From the NCBI GenBank assembly GCA_903892315.1, contig CAITHY010000046.1:8250-72249 (forward strand): a stretch of 64,000 nucleotides of DNA, in the 5' to 3' direction. Positions within the stretch are counted from its first letter, which is position 1; every line of letters begins with the position of its first letter. This DNA comes from an uncultured beta proteobacterium (GTDB lineage: Bacteria > Pseudomonadota > Gammaproteobacteria > Burkholderiales > Burkholderiaceae). The notes beneath the pieces were generated by a model. The model was not told the origin of the DNA. It did not search any database and saw nothing but the letters and a program-made list of their open reading frames with translations. Below are positions 43,818 through 51,370 of this stretch, one piece after another. The translations under genes and the position numbers were made by a program.

Positions 43818-45505
43818 GATGTCTCCTTCCCTTTCTTCTTGGCATTTTTGTAGGCCGCCTCCTTAAATGGAGTTACTCCAATGCGACGATAAGTCTCAAT
43901 AAAGGTTTCTTCGCCATTGCGCTCTCCCACATAAGTGTTGATGACATTGGTAATGACATCGGGGATTTCATCAGCGTAGAAAGAGGGCCCAATCACCTTG
44001 CCAATAGCAGCATGATTACCTTGCTCGCCACCCAAAGTGATTTGATACCACTCTTCACCATCTTTATCGACGCCTAGAACGCCGATATTGCCAACGTGGT
44101 GGTGACCACAGGAGTTAATGCAGCCAGAGATATTCAGGCTGATGTCGCCTAGATCAAATAAGTAATCCAAATCATCAAAGCGTTCTTGAATCGCTTTGGC
44201 AATGGGTAATGACTTGGCATTGGCTAGGGAGCAGAAATCACCACCAGGGCAAGCAATGATGTCGGTCAGCAAGCCAACGTTAGGTAAAGCAACTTTCTGC
44301 CTCTTAGCTTCTTGCCAGAGCTCAAGTAATTTAGTTTGTTCAACATCGGCTAACACTAAGTTTTGCTCGTGAGTGGCACGCAACTCACCAAAACTATATT
44401 GATCAGATAAATCAGCGATCGCCAGCATTTGTGCGGTAGTAGCATCGCCAGGGGCAACTGTGCCATGCGGTTTAAGTGACAGAATGACGCTGGCATAACC
44501 CGGAACTTGGTGTGGTTTGACATTGCGTTCTAACCAACGTGCAAATGCAGCTTGCTCAGTTTCAGGAGCGGCATGAATAATCTGTTCATTACTTAATGCA
44601 GGTAATGATGTATAGGCAGGCTTAGTAAAATGCTTGGCAACACGATCCCACTCGGCTTGAGTAAAGTTATCGTCGCTACCCTTGATGTAAGCCCACTCGC
44701 CTTCAACTTGACGGGCGAACTCTTCTGGGCCTAAAGCTTTCACCAAAATCTTGATACGCGCCTTGTAGAGATTATCGCGGCGACCAAAGCGGTTGTAAAC
44801 ACGCAGGAGTGCAGTCAGGTAGCTTGGTAGCACATTCCATGGGAGCCCTTGTTTAATGAGGGAGCCAAGTATTGGGGTGCGACCCATGCCGCCGCCTGCA
44901 TAGATATCAGCCGTTAATTGGCCAGCGGCATCTTTTTTGAGTTCAATACCAACGTCATGACAAAGCATCACCGTGCGATCTTCTTTAGCACCATTGACTG
45001 CAAACTTAAACTTGCGTGGCAAGTGGGCAAACTCTGGATGCAGCGTTGACCACTGACGTAATAGCTCGCAAATCGGGCGAGTATCTACGTATTCATCGGC
45101 GGCAACACCAGCAAAGGCATCACTTGTAATGTTACGAATACAGTTGCCTGATGTTTGAATCGCATGCATCTCTACTTTGGCAAGTTCAGCCAAAATATCG
45201 GGAGTGTCTTCTAGTGTTACCCAGTTGTACTGAATGTTCTGACGTGTTGTGAAGTGGCCATAACCACGGTCATACTTTTCAGAGATGAGCGCCAGGGTGC
45301 GTAATTGTTTGGCGCTAAATAGACCATAAGGAATAGCAACGCGCAGCATGTAAGCATGTCGTTGGTGATACAAGCCGTTTTGTAGTCGCAAAGGACGGAA
45401 TTCTTCTTCGGCAAGAGTGCCGTCTAAGCGTCGAGCAACTTGGTCACGGAATTGGGCAACCCGTTGATCTACAAGGGTTTGGTCAATAGAGTCGTATTTA
45501 TACAT
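43814..45505 (-). CDS. cysI: sulfite reductase hemoprotein (nitrite/sulfite reductase family)
   Basis: 563 residues. The [4Fe-4S]-siroheme cysteines are in place: CPGGDFC (419 and 425) and CINSC (462 and 466), with the surrounding NISGC and GNIGVLG. Arg/Lys-rich segments in the two ferredoxin-like domains (HFTTRQNIQYNW, ATHEQNLVLAD) are those that contact siroheme and sulfite. Reduces sulfite to sulfide with six electrons in assimilation. The family also contains nitrite reductases, but the DUF934 and cobA neighbours support sulfite. A 12-bp inverted repeat lies 15 nt upstream of the start. Confidence 0.92.
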   Translation of the reverse strand: MYKYDSIDQTLVDQRVAQFRDQVARRLDGTLAEEEFRPLRLQNGLYHQRHAYMLRVAIPYGLFSAKQLRTLALISEKYDRGYGHFTTRQNIQYNWVTLEDTPDILAELAKVEMHAIQTSGNCIRNITSDAFAGVAADEYVDTRPICELLRQWSTLHPEFAHLPRKFKFAVNGAKEDRTVMLCHDVGIELKKDAAGQLTADIYAGGGMGRTPILGSLIKQGLPWNVLPSYLTALLRVYNRFGRRDNLYKARIKILVKALGPEEFARQVEGEWAYIKGSDDNFTQAEWDRVAKHFTKPAYTSLPALSNEQIIHAAPETEQAAFARWLERNVKPHQVPGYASVILSLKPHGTVAPGDATTAQMLAIADLSDQYSFGELRATHEQNLVLADVEQTKLLELWQEAKRQKVALPNVGLLTDIIACPGGDFCSLANAKSLPIAKAIQERFDDLDYLFDLGDISLNISGCINSCGHHHVGNIGVLGVDKDGEEWYQITLGGEQGNHAAIGKVIGPSFYADEIPDVITNVINTYVGERNGEETFIETYRRIGVTPFKEAAYKNAKKKGKETS

Positions 45506-45519
45506 AGCCTTGGATTGTC

Positions 45520-45558
45520 ATGGATTTTTGATATTCCTTCAAATACTCAAAAATCCAT
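45520..45558 (-). promoter_or_regulatory. perfect 12-bp inverted repeat upstream of cysI
   Basis: ATGGATTTTTGA (45520-45531) and TCAAAAATCCAT (45547-45558) are perfect complements separated by 15 nt, located 15-53 nt upstream of the cysI ATG on its 5' side. The spacing suits a dimeric regulator site or an mRNA leader hairpin near the ribosome binding site. It has no U-rich tail to be an obvious terminator. Which regulator (for example CysB/Cbl type) is not deducible. Confidence 0.5.
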
Positions 45559-45682
45559 CCTATATATCTAAAACAATATAAAAGAGCTTAATTTCCTCGT
45601 TTACTGAAAAGTCTGCTTCAATAGACTTAGAGGGATAAAAAGCCCCAGGTAAGTACTAAATAAATAAAAGCGGAGACACAAG

Positions 45683-46960
45683 ATGAAGAAATTACAGGCA
45701 ATTAGCCTGATAGCTGGTTTATTGACCAGCGCAACGCTGTTTGCAGCGGATACCTCAAAAGCACCATTGCCTTTGAGCGCAACCCCAGGACAGGGATTTA
45801 GCCAAGAAGGTCTTAAGCGAATCGATGCGTTTTTTGCCGATCAAATTGCCGCCAATAATATGGCTGGCGCTGTTCTAGCAGTTTCTAAAAATGGCAAGCT
45901 CACGATCTTTAGGCCTTATGGATATTTGGATAAGGCAAACAATAAGCCTATGACTACAGATGCCATTTTCAATTTGGCATCGATGACCAAAGTGATGTCC
46001 TCGGTGAGCGCCTTAACTTTTTATGAGGAAGGCAAACTTCCTTTGAATGCACCCATCTCAAATTGGTTGCCACAGTTTAAGGATATGAAAGTCGGCCAAG
46101 TCGATACTGATGGAAGGCTCAATCTCGTGCCAGCAAAAAATCCGATCACTGTGCAAGACCTCATGCGTCACACCAACGGCCTTACTTATGGCGGACGCGG
46201 CGCTACTCCAGTGCACAAGATGTATCCCGCTGGTTCTGCACCAGCAGCAGTGCAATACACGGCTGCAGAATTTATCGATAAGTTAGCAAGCAACCCATTG
46301 TTATATGAGCCTGGTACTGCTTGGGATTATGGTTTTGGTTTAGATGTGCTGGGCATTATTGAAGAAAAAATTGCCAGCAAATCATTAGGCGCAATCATGC
46401 AAGAGCGTATTTGGAATCAGGTTGGTATGCCCAACACGACATTTCATCTTGCTGAAAAAGATCGCTCTCGTTTAGCGCAACCACTTCCACTAGATCCGTT
46501 GACTGGCAACCCGCAGAAGGTGGATATTCTTACGCAGAAAGTCAAGTTTGATTGTGGTGGTTCTTGCGCCTATTCCACAGCAGGCGACTACATTCGCTTT
46601 GGTCAAATGCTGCTGAATGGCGGCAGCTTAGAAGGTAAGCGCGTGCTTGGTCCACAGACTGTTGCGTTCATGACGGCTAATCACCTAAATAAAGATATTA
46701 AAAATAATGTGGGCGTTACTGAGCCTGGGCGCGTAGGTTATGGATTTGGTCTGGGTGTAGCTGTACGTATCGAACGTGGCTTATCTGCTATCAACGGTAA
46801 TGTTGGTGACTTCACTTGGAATGGCGCCAATGGAACCATCTTCTGGGTTGATCCCAAAGAGCAGATGGTGGTAGTGATGATGGGCGTTGCACCAGGAGAA
46901 ATCCGTAAGGTGCATCGCGAGCAACTCAATGCAGTGATTTATGGAGCGCTAGAGAAATAA
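45683..46960 (+). CDS. secreted serine hydrolase, class C beta-lactamase-like family
   Basis: 425 residues. A signal peptide (MKKLQAISLIAGLLTSATLFA) gives export to the periplasm. The catalytic S-x-x-K is SMTK with Ser100, in IFNLASMTKVMSS. RHTNGLTYGG is another family landmark, and the second catalytic Tyr may be in WDYGFGLDV or AYSTAGDYI. The family covers esterases, D-aminopeptidases and DD-carboxypeptidase-like enzymes; resistance to beta-lactams should not be assumed. GGAGACA about 10 nt before the ATG is its ribosome binding site. A strong terminator follows. Confidence 0.87.
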   Translation: MKKLQAISLIAGLLTSATLFAADTSKAPLPLSATPGQGFSQEGLKRIDAFFADQIAANNMAGAVLAVSKNGKLTIFRPYGYLDKANNKPMTTDAIFNLASMTKVMSSVSALTFYEEGKLPLNAPISNWLPQFKDMKVGQVDTDGRLNLVPAKNPITVQDLMRHTNGLTYGGRGATPVHKMYPAGSAPAAVQYTAAEFIDKLASNPLLYEPGTAWDYGFGLDVLGIIEEKIASKSLGAIMQERIWNQVGMPNTTFHLAEKDRSRLAQPLPLDPLTGNPQKVDILTQKVKFDCGGSCAYSTAGDYIRFGQMLLNGGSLEGKRVLGPQTVAFMTANHLNKDIKNNVGVTEPGRVGYGFGLGVAVRIERGLSAINGNVGDFTWNGANGTIFWVDPKEQMVVVMMGVAPGEIRKVHREQLNAVIYGALEK

Positions 46961-46981
46961 TTCAGTCTTCCGCTTAAATAT

Positions 46982-47008
46982 AAAAAGCCCCAATTGCTGG
47001 GGCTTTTT
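46982..47008. terminator. bidirectional rho-independent terminator
   Basis: AAAAAGCCCCA (46982-46992) and TGGGGCTTTTT (46998-47008) form a perfect 11-bp stem with a 5-nt loop. The A-rich left and T-rich right arms serve as tails on either strand. It sits between convergent genes ending at 46960 and 47037, so it can stop both. Confidence 0.92.
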
Positions 47009-47036
47009 ATATATTGAATACGGTAATGAAGAGTAT

Positions 47037-47408
47037 TTATAGCCCGTATTCACGGTAGTGTCTATACAGATTGGCGATCGATGCAAAACCAAGCACCACA
47101 ATCAGAACAGCTAATAAGTATTCAGTTGTGAGATAGGTAAAGATACCCAGGTGAATCAAGATAGCTGCACCTATAAAGGCGGCAATCGATCCAAATGCCA
47201 CCAGTCTGAAATTGGGAATAAAGGCACCCAAGGTGATGGCCACAAACACCAAATAGAGCTCCGATACCAACTGATCAGCGCTTAGGAAAATAGTATTAGT
47301 AAGTTCAGGGTTGATCAATTTCCCCAAAACAGCCATGAGCAGGATAGAAGCTAGAATCGCAAAATTCAGTTGTGCTTTCACTAGGACTTCTTTCAATTGG
47401 ACGCCCAT
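47037..47408 (-). CDS. small membrane protein, unknown
   Basis: 123 residues with about four hydrophobic helices (for example FAILASILLMAVLGKLI and LLAVLIVVLGFASIANL) and a basic C-terminal tail (YRHYREYGL). No family is recognised. It starts 2 nt downstream of another small membrane protein, so the two probably form a pair. No catalytic motif is visible. Confidence 0.65.
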   Translation of the reverse strand: MGVQLKEVLVKAQLNFAILASILLMAVLGKLINPELTNTIFLSADQLVSELYLVFVAITLGAFIPNFRLVAFGSIAAFIGAAILIHLGIFTYLTTEYLLAVLIVVLGFASIANLYRHYREYGL

Positions 47409-47410
47409 TG

Positions 47411-47635
47411 TTAAGAGGCGCTACCGTTAAATACCAGGCTCATACCAATCCACAAAATAACAAAGGCAACCAAAACAGTGGATCCAATTTTCTTTAAGAA
47501 ATACTCTAAGGTGTCCATATACGCTTCATCGTTTCTACCAAAGTAATGATCAAAGCGCTTCCAAAAGAGACGCCCGACAACTAGAGGGAGAAGTATGGCA
47601 ACGATGCCTAAGATAACAGTGAGGGTATTGTTCAT
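47411..47635 (-). CDS. small membrane protein, unknown
   Basis: 74 residues: helix one TLTVILGIVAILLPLVVG, a charged loop (FWKRFDHYFGRNDEAYMD) and helix two TVLVAFVILWIGMSLVF. Not recognised. Spacing of 2 nt to the following 123-residue membrane protein gene indicates a two-gene unit on the minus strand. Confidence 0.62.
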   Translation of the reverse strand: MNNTLTVILGIVAILLPLVVGRLFWKRFDHYFGRNDEAYMDTLEYFLKKIGSTVLVAFVILWIGMSLVFNGSAS

Positions 47636-47684
47636 ATTGGTTTGTAATCTTTCTGGCTAATTGCAACAGTCGCGACCCGTATTT

Positions 47685-48632
47685 TTAAGGGTTGAGACCG
47701 TCAGGCTGATTGAAAGCCGGGAAGTCATACAGGATACAGGGGTTATTGACCAGTATTGTATTTCTGAGATGGGTGTCCTGCACCCAATCGCCCAGGAGGT
47801 CACAAAGGTCTGCATCGTGCGGCATTTGCTTTTTCACCATGACATGGGGCCAATCACTTCCCCAGATGAGGCGGCTGGGATTTGCTTTTATCACAGCATC
47901 CGAGAAGGGGCGCATCTCAACATAGGGGAGATCGCCATCACAGATGCGATAGGGTCCCGTCATCTTGACCCATGCGCGTTCGTTTTTCATTAAATCAAGA
48001 AGCCCCAGAAACCCCTGATCAGTAGCGCCCTGTTTTGCATGGACATAGCCAAAGTGACCGAAGACTAAATCCACCGGAAAATCTTCGAAAGTCTTAGCAA
48101 GATTGGGGTGCTCATTAACATGCATCAATAACTCTAAGTGCCAACCAAATGGCTCAATACGTTTTCCCAGATTTCGTAATTGCTCAATAGGGAGGCCGGC
48201 AGATTTATCGGCGATATCGACAATATTGCAACGTAGTCCTCTGACCCCAGTCGCATGCAAGTCAGCAAGTTCTTGATCACTCACTTCAGTGGGGTCGCTA
48301 GAGATAACCGCAACACCTCTCAATTGTTGGGAGTTTGATTTCAGTGCTGCAAGTAGTGCGCGGTTATCTGTGCCATACACACTAGGCTGTACTAAAACTG
48401 CACGATCCACCCCGATCATTTGTAATAGTGCTTGATAACGCTCCAGGGTTGCATCCGGCGGTGTATAGATACGTTCATGTGCATAAGGATATTGATCGGC
48501 AGGCCCACATACATGGGCATGACAATCAACAGCTCCTGCCGGGAATTGAGCGAGGGGTGAACGTACTGCAGTGCTCGGAGCCTGGCACAGAGGCGCAGAA
48601 TTACTGAGGTTCAATGGCGGCTTCTTTAGCAA
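47685..48632 (-). CDS. amidohydrolase, 2-pyrone-4,6-dicarboxylate lactonase-like
   Basis: 315 residues. VDCHAHVCGPADQYPYAHERIYTP is typical of LigI-like members of the amidohydrolase superfamily, with the metal-binding H-x-H. VLVQPSVYGTDNRALL, VFGHFG and LIWGSDWPH (the catalytic Asp) complete the set. These hydrolyse lactones or related dicarboxylates. The TTG at 48632 overlaps the upstream receptor gene by 32 bp; another TTG at 48611 would give 11 bp. It forms an operon with the Bug-type receptor, suggesting use of an imported organic acid. Confidence 0.82.
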   Translation of the reverse strand: MLKKPPLNLSNSAPLCQAPSTAVRSPLAQFPAGAVDCHAHVCGPADQYPYAHERIYTPPDATLERYQALLQMIGVDRAVLVQPSVYGTDNRALLAALKSNSQQLRGVAVISSDPTEVSDQELADLHATGVRGLRCNIVDIADKSAGLPIEQLRNLGKRIEPFGWHLELLMHVNEHPNLAKTFEDFPVDLVFGHFGYVHAKQGATDQGFLGLLDLMKNERAWVKMTGPYRICDGDLPYVEMRPFSDAVIKANPSRLIWGSDWPHVMVKKQMPHDADLCDLLGDWVQDTHLRNTILVNNPCILYDFPAFNQPDGLNP

Positions 48633-49596
48633 TCTTTTGATACTTGCTCATCTCTTCGCGAACAAACTTGGTAAATTCAGCAGGACTCATTGGGCTTGCT
48701 TTAATGCCTTTAGTCTCATAGGCAGCTTTTACTTCAGGATCTTGCATTGCCTGATTAATGTCACGATTGATCTTTTTCACAATCGCTGGCGGGGTAGCTG
48801 CAGGTGCCCATACTCCAAACCACAAGCCAATTTCAAAATTGGCATAGCCTTGTTCGGCCACGCTGGGGATGTCTGGAACAGCAGGATTGCGAGTTTTGCT
48901 AGTGACTCCCAAGGCGCGCAGTTTGCCACCTTTAAGTTGGCCAATAGCGGTATCTAAGGGAGCCATGTAAAAAGCGGTACGTCCGGACATCGTATCCTGA
49001 ATGGCTTCTGGCGATCCCTTGTAGGGGACGTGAATCAGTTTGATGCCCATCATTTGATTGAAATATTCTGCTGCTAGATGTGTTGAGCTACCAACGCCAG
49101 CAGAGGCAAAAGTAATTTCATCTGGTTTAGATTTAGCGGCAAGCACTAGATCGCGAATGGATTGATAGGGGCCATCTGCTGCGGTAATCATGACATAGGG
49201 TGTTTGTCCCAAAATAGCGACATCAACCAAACTCTTAAGCGGGTCGTATGGAAGCTTCTTATAAATCGCAGGATTGGCTGCATACGAAGCCGATTGCGCC
49301 AGTAAAGTATATCCATCAGGATCAGCGTTCACAACCACTCCAGTGCCAATCAGGCCGCCAGCACCAGGACGATTTTCAATAATAACTGGTTGTTTCCATG
49401 TTTCAGTAAGGCTTTTTGCTACAACACGACCCGCAATGTCTGCTCCAGACCCTGTAGTCAAGGGGACTATTATTTTCACGGTACGGTTAGGGTAGCTTTG
49501 TGCGTAAGTAAAGCTAGCCCCAAAAGCAAGGCAAATCACGAGGATAAGACCAGTGGCCTTATGAGTGCCGCGCAAGCGCTTGAATGCTGTAAACAT
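48601..49596 (-). CDS. Bug-family tripartite tricarboxylate-type periplasmic receptor
   Basis: 331 residues. A signal peptide (to about residue 32, ICLAFGASFTYAQ) is followed by YPNRTVKIIVPLTTGSGADI, ENRPGAGGLIGTGVV and FASAGVGSSTHLAAE, the classic TctC/Bug signature, abundant in Burkholderiales. It binds a small organic acid in the periplasm; no TctA/TctB membrane genes are adjacent, as is usual for orphan Bug proteins. AAGGAGAC precedes the ATG. It is co-transcribed with the amidohydrolase, and divergent from the 49687 hydrolase. Confidence 0.9.
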   Translation of the reverse strand: MFTAFKRLRGTHKATGLILVICLAFGASFTYAQSYPNRTVKIIVPLTTGSGADIAGRVVAKSLTETWKQPVIIENRPGAGGLIGTGVVVNADPDGYTLLAQSASYAANPAIYKKLPYDPLKSLVDVAILGQTPYVMITAADGPYQSIRDLVLAAKSKPDEITFASAGVGSSTHLAAEYFNQMMGIKLIHVPYKGSPEAIQDTMSGRTAFYMAPLDTAIGQLKGGKLRALGVTSKTRNPAVPDIPSVAEQGYANFEIGLWFGVWAPAATPPAIVKKINRDINQAMQDPEVKAAYETKGIKASPMSPAEFTKFVREEMSKYQKIAKEAAIEPQ

Positions 49597-49686
49597 CTTG
49601 TCTCCTTAGTATTTTTATAGTTTCGTTGGATAATCTAACATGGTCTGATAAATAGATAAATAGAACTTGAGATAGGGTGGAGATAA

Positions 49687-50502
49687 ATGGCTCAAATGCA
49701 GGATCAGAAAATTATTCAGGTAAACGGTGTCGATATTGCCTATCGTTTTGATGGCCCAAAAGAGGGCACTGTTTTATTGGTAGCAAATAGCTTGATGGCC
49801 AATGGCAGTATGTGGGATGGCAACCTACCTGCGTTAGCGGATCGCTATCGGGTATTGCGCTATGACAAAAGAGGACATGGTGGCTCCGGATTGAGTGCTG
49901 GTCCTTACACTATTGGTCAATTAGCCGATGATGCAGTTGGACTATTGGATGCTCTTGGTATTCAGAAAGCGCACTTTATGGGCTTATCCATTGGCGGCAT
50001 GATTGGTCAGCAATTAGGGGCTCGTTACCCTGATCGAATCCTGTCATTGTCATTATGTAATACCGCTTCAGAAATGCCGCCACGGAGTTTGTGGGAGGAG
50101 CGTTTTGAAATCGCTCGCTCACAGGGCATTGCCGGATTGGTCGATGGCACGATTCAGCGTTGGTTTACTGCGCCCTTTATTGAGCGTGCTCCTCAAGAAA
50201 TAGAAAAAGTTCGTCAAATGATCTTAAGTACCAATGTCGATGGCTATATAGGTTGCGGGAGTGCAGTGCGTGATATGGCGCAAAGTACCCTGTTGTTGAA
50301 GATTAAAGCCCCCACATTGGTGCTGTCCGGACGCTATGATCCGGCTTGTACAGTTGATCAAGGTACTGTTTTACATCGCTTAATAGACCATTCCAACATG
50401 GTGATATTGGAGGATGCAGCTCACTTATCCAATATTGAGCAGCCAGAAGCCTTCAATAAGACAGTACGTCAATTTATTGATTCAGTTGACAATGCTTTGT
50501 AA
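49687..50502 (+). CDS. alpha/beta hydrolase, 3-oxoadipate enol-lactonase-like
   Basis: 271 residues. The nucleophile elbow is GLSIGG with Ser101, and VLRYDKRGHGGSG is the oxyanion-loop region typical of PcaD-like lactonases. The acid is probably in LSGRYDPACT and the His in EDAAHLSN. PcaD opens 3-oxoadipate enol-lactone in the beta-ketoadipate pathway, but no other pca gene is present here, so related esterase activity is as likely. A GGTGGAG ribosome binding site precedes the ATG. Divergent from the Bug receptor gene. Confidence 0.82.
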   Translation: MAQMQDQKIIQVNGVDIAYRFDGPKEGTVLLVANSLMANGSMWDGNLPALADRYRVLRYDKRGHGGSGLSAGPYTIGQLADDAVGLLDALGIQKAHFMGLSIGGMIGQQLGARYPDRILSLSLCNTASEMPPRSLWEERFEIARSQGIAGLVDGTIQRWFTAPFIERAPQEIEKVRQMILSTNVDGYIGCGSAVRDMAQSTLLLKIKAPTLVLSGRYDPACTVDQGTVLHRLIDHSNMVILEDAAHLSNIEQPEAFNKTVRQFIDSVDNAL

Positions 50503-50558
50503 CTTATATTCATGGTTTAGATTTACTAACAGGATTTATTAAAAAAGAAAGTGCCCTT

Positions 50559-51137
50559 ATGACCGAACTATCAAATGTTCAGATTCAAGAACTTCGCACG
50601 AAAGTATTGGGTGCCGCTGCTAAGATTCCTGGCGCTTTAATTGGCCTCGGGATTTTATTTATCGTGCTTGGCATGATTGGCATTGCAGGTCAAACCTTAT
50701 TTTCTTTTATTTCAATTAACGTCCTGGGGATCTTCCTCTTCGCCGGTGGAGTCTTGCAAGGCGCTCATGCTTTGAAATCACATGGCTGGAAAAGTGTTGG
50801 GGTGCAACTCGTATTGGCTGCCCTTTACATTGGAGCAGCAATCTTTACCTGGGCTTTTCCTATTCCCGCGCTTGAGGCGATTACCTTATGGCTTGCTGCA
50901 ATCTTTTTCGTGACCGGGATATTGCGCTTAATCTCAGCATTTCAGCATCGCCTCTTTCGCGAATGGTTCTGGTTGGTTCTGTCTTCGGCAATCTCTATCT
51001 TGATGGGTGTTCTGATCATGAATGGCTATCCACAATCTAGTCTTTGGCTGCCAGGAATGTTGATTGCAATTGAGCTGCTATTGCAGGGCTGGTCATTGTT
51101 GTTTATGGGTTTAGCAGCCCGCTCACTGACTAAGTGA
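50559..51137 (+). CDS. hdeD: HdeD-family membrane protein
   Basis: 192 residues with six short hydrophobic helices in three pairs, e.g. GALIGLGILFIVLGMIGIAG and WLVLSSAISILMGVLIM. This repeat layout and the size match HdeD/DUF308 proteins, linked in E. coli to acid resistance at high cell density. A role in acid or general stress is carried over from that relative. The gene lies 56 nt after the hydrolase, and a 58-residue lysine-rich ORF follows at 51173. Confidence 0.8.
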   Translation: MTELSNVQIQELRTKVLGAAAKIPGALIGLGILFIVLGMIGIAGQTLFSFISINVLGIFLFAGGVLQGAHALKSHGWKSVGVQLVLAALYIGAAIFTWAFPIPALEAITLWLAAIFFVTGILRLISAFQHRLFREWFWLVLSSAISILMGVLIMNGYPQSSLWLPGMLIAIELLLQGWSLLFMGLAARSLTK

Positions 51138-51172
51138 TTTGATCAAAAACATGAGAGAAAGGAGCCCTCATC

Positions 51173-51349
51173 ATGACCATGAAAAAAACGGATCTCTATA
51201 AGAATTTAGCTTTGAAAACTGCGCAGGGCATGAAAAATGCTGCCAAGAACCCTAAGCTCGGCGCAGATGAGAAGGCAAAGTCCAAAAAAGAACTAGCAAG
51301 TGCTAATCCCTTGTTAGCTTCTCTGTTGGGCAAAGCCAAATCTCAGTAG
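51173..51349 (+). CDS. 58-residue lysine-rich protein, unknown
   Basis: ATG at 51173 with AAAGGAG at 51158-51164, well placed. The product starts MTMKKTDLYKNLALKTAQG and has ten or more lysines, repeated Lys-Asn/Pro patches and a hydrophobic end (NPLLASLLGKAKSQ). It is basic, without signal peptide or membrane helix. It could bind nucleic acid or a membrane surface. Not recognised; the good ribosome binding site and tight fit between hdeD and the receptor gene support it. Confidence 0.6.
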   Translation: MTMKKTDLYKNLALKTAQGMKNAAKNPKLGADEKAKSKKELASANPLLASLLGKAKSQ

Positions 51350-51370
51350 CCTCCTACTTAGGCATTAGAT

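Noticed and set aside
45683..46960. Beta-lactam resistance gene
   Set aside because: The class C-like fold is shared with many esterases and peptidases; no feature marks true AmpC activity.
48571..48957. 128-codon plus-strand frame over the Bug receptor gene
   Set aside because: Fully antisense to two supported genes, without motif or start signal.
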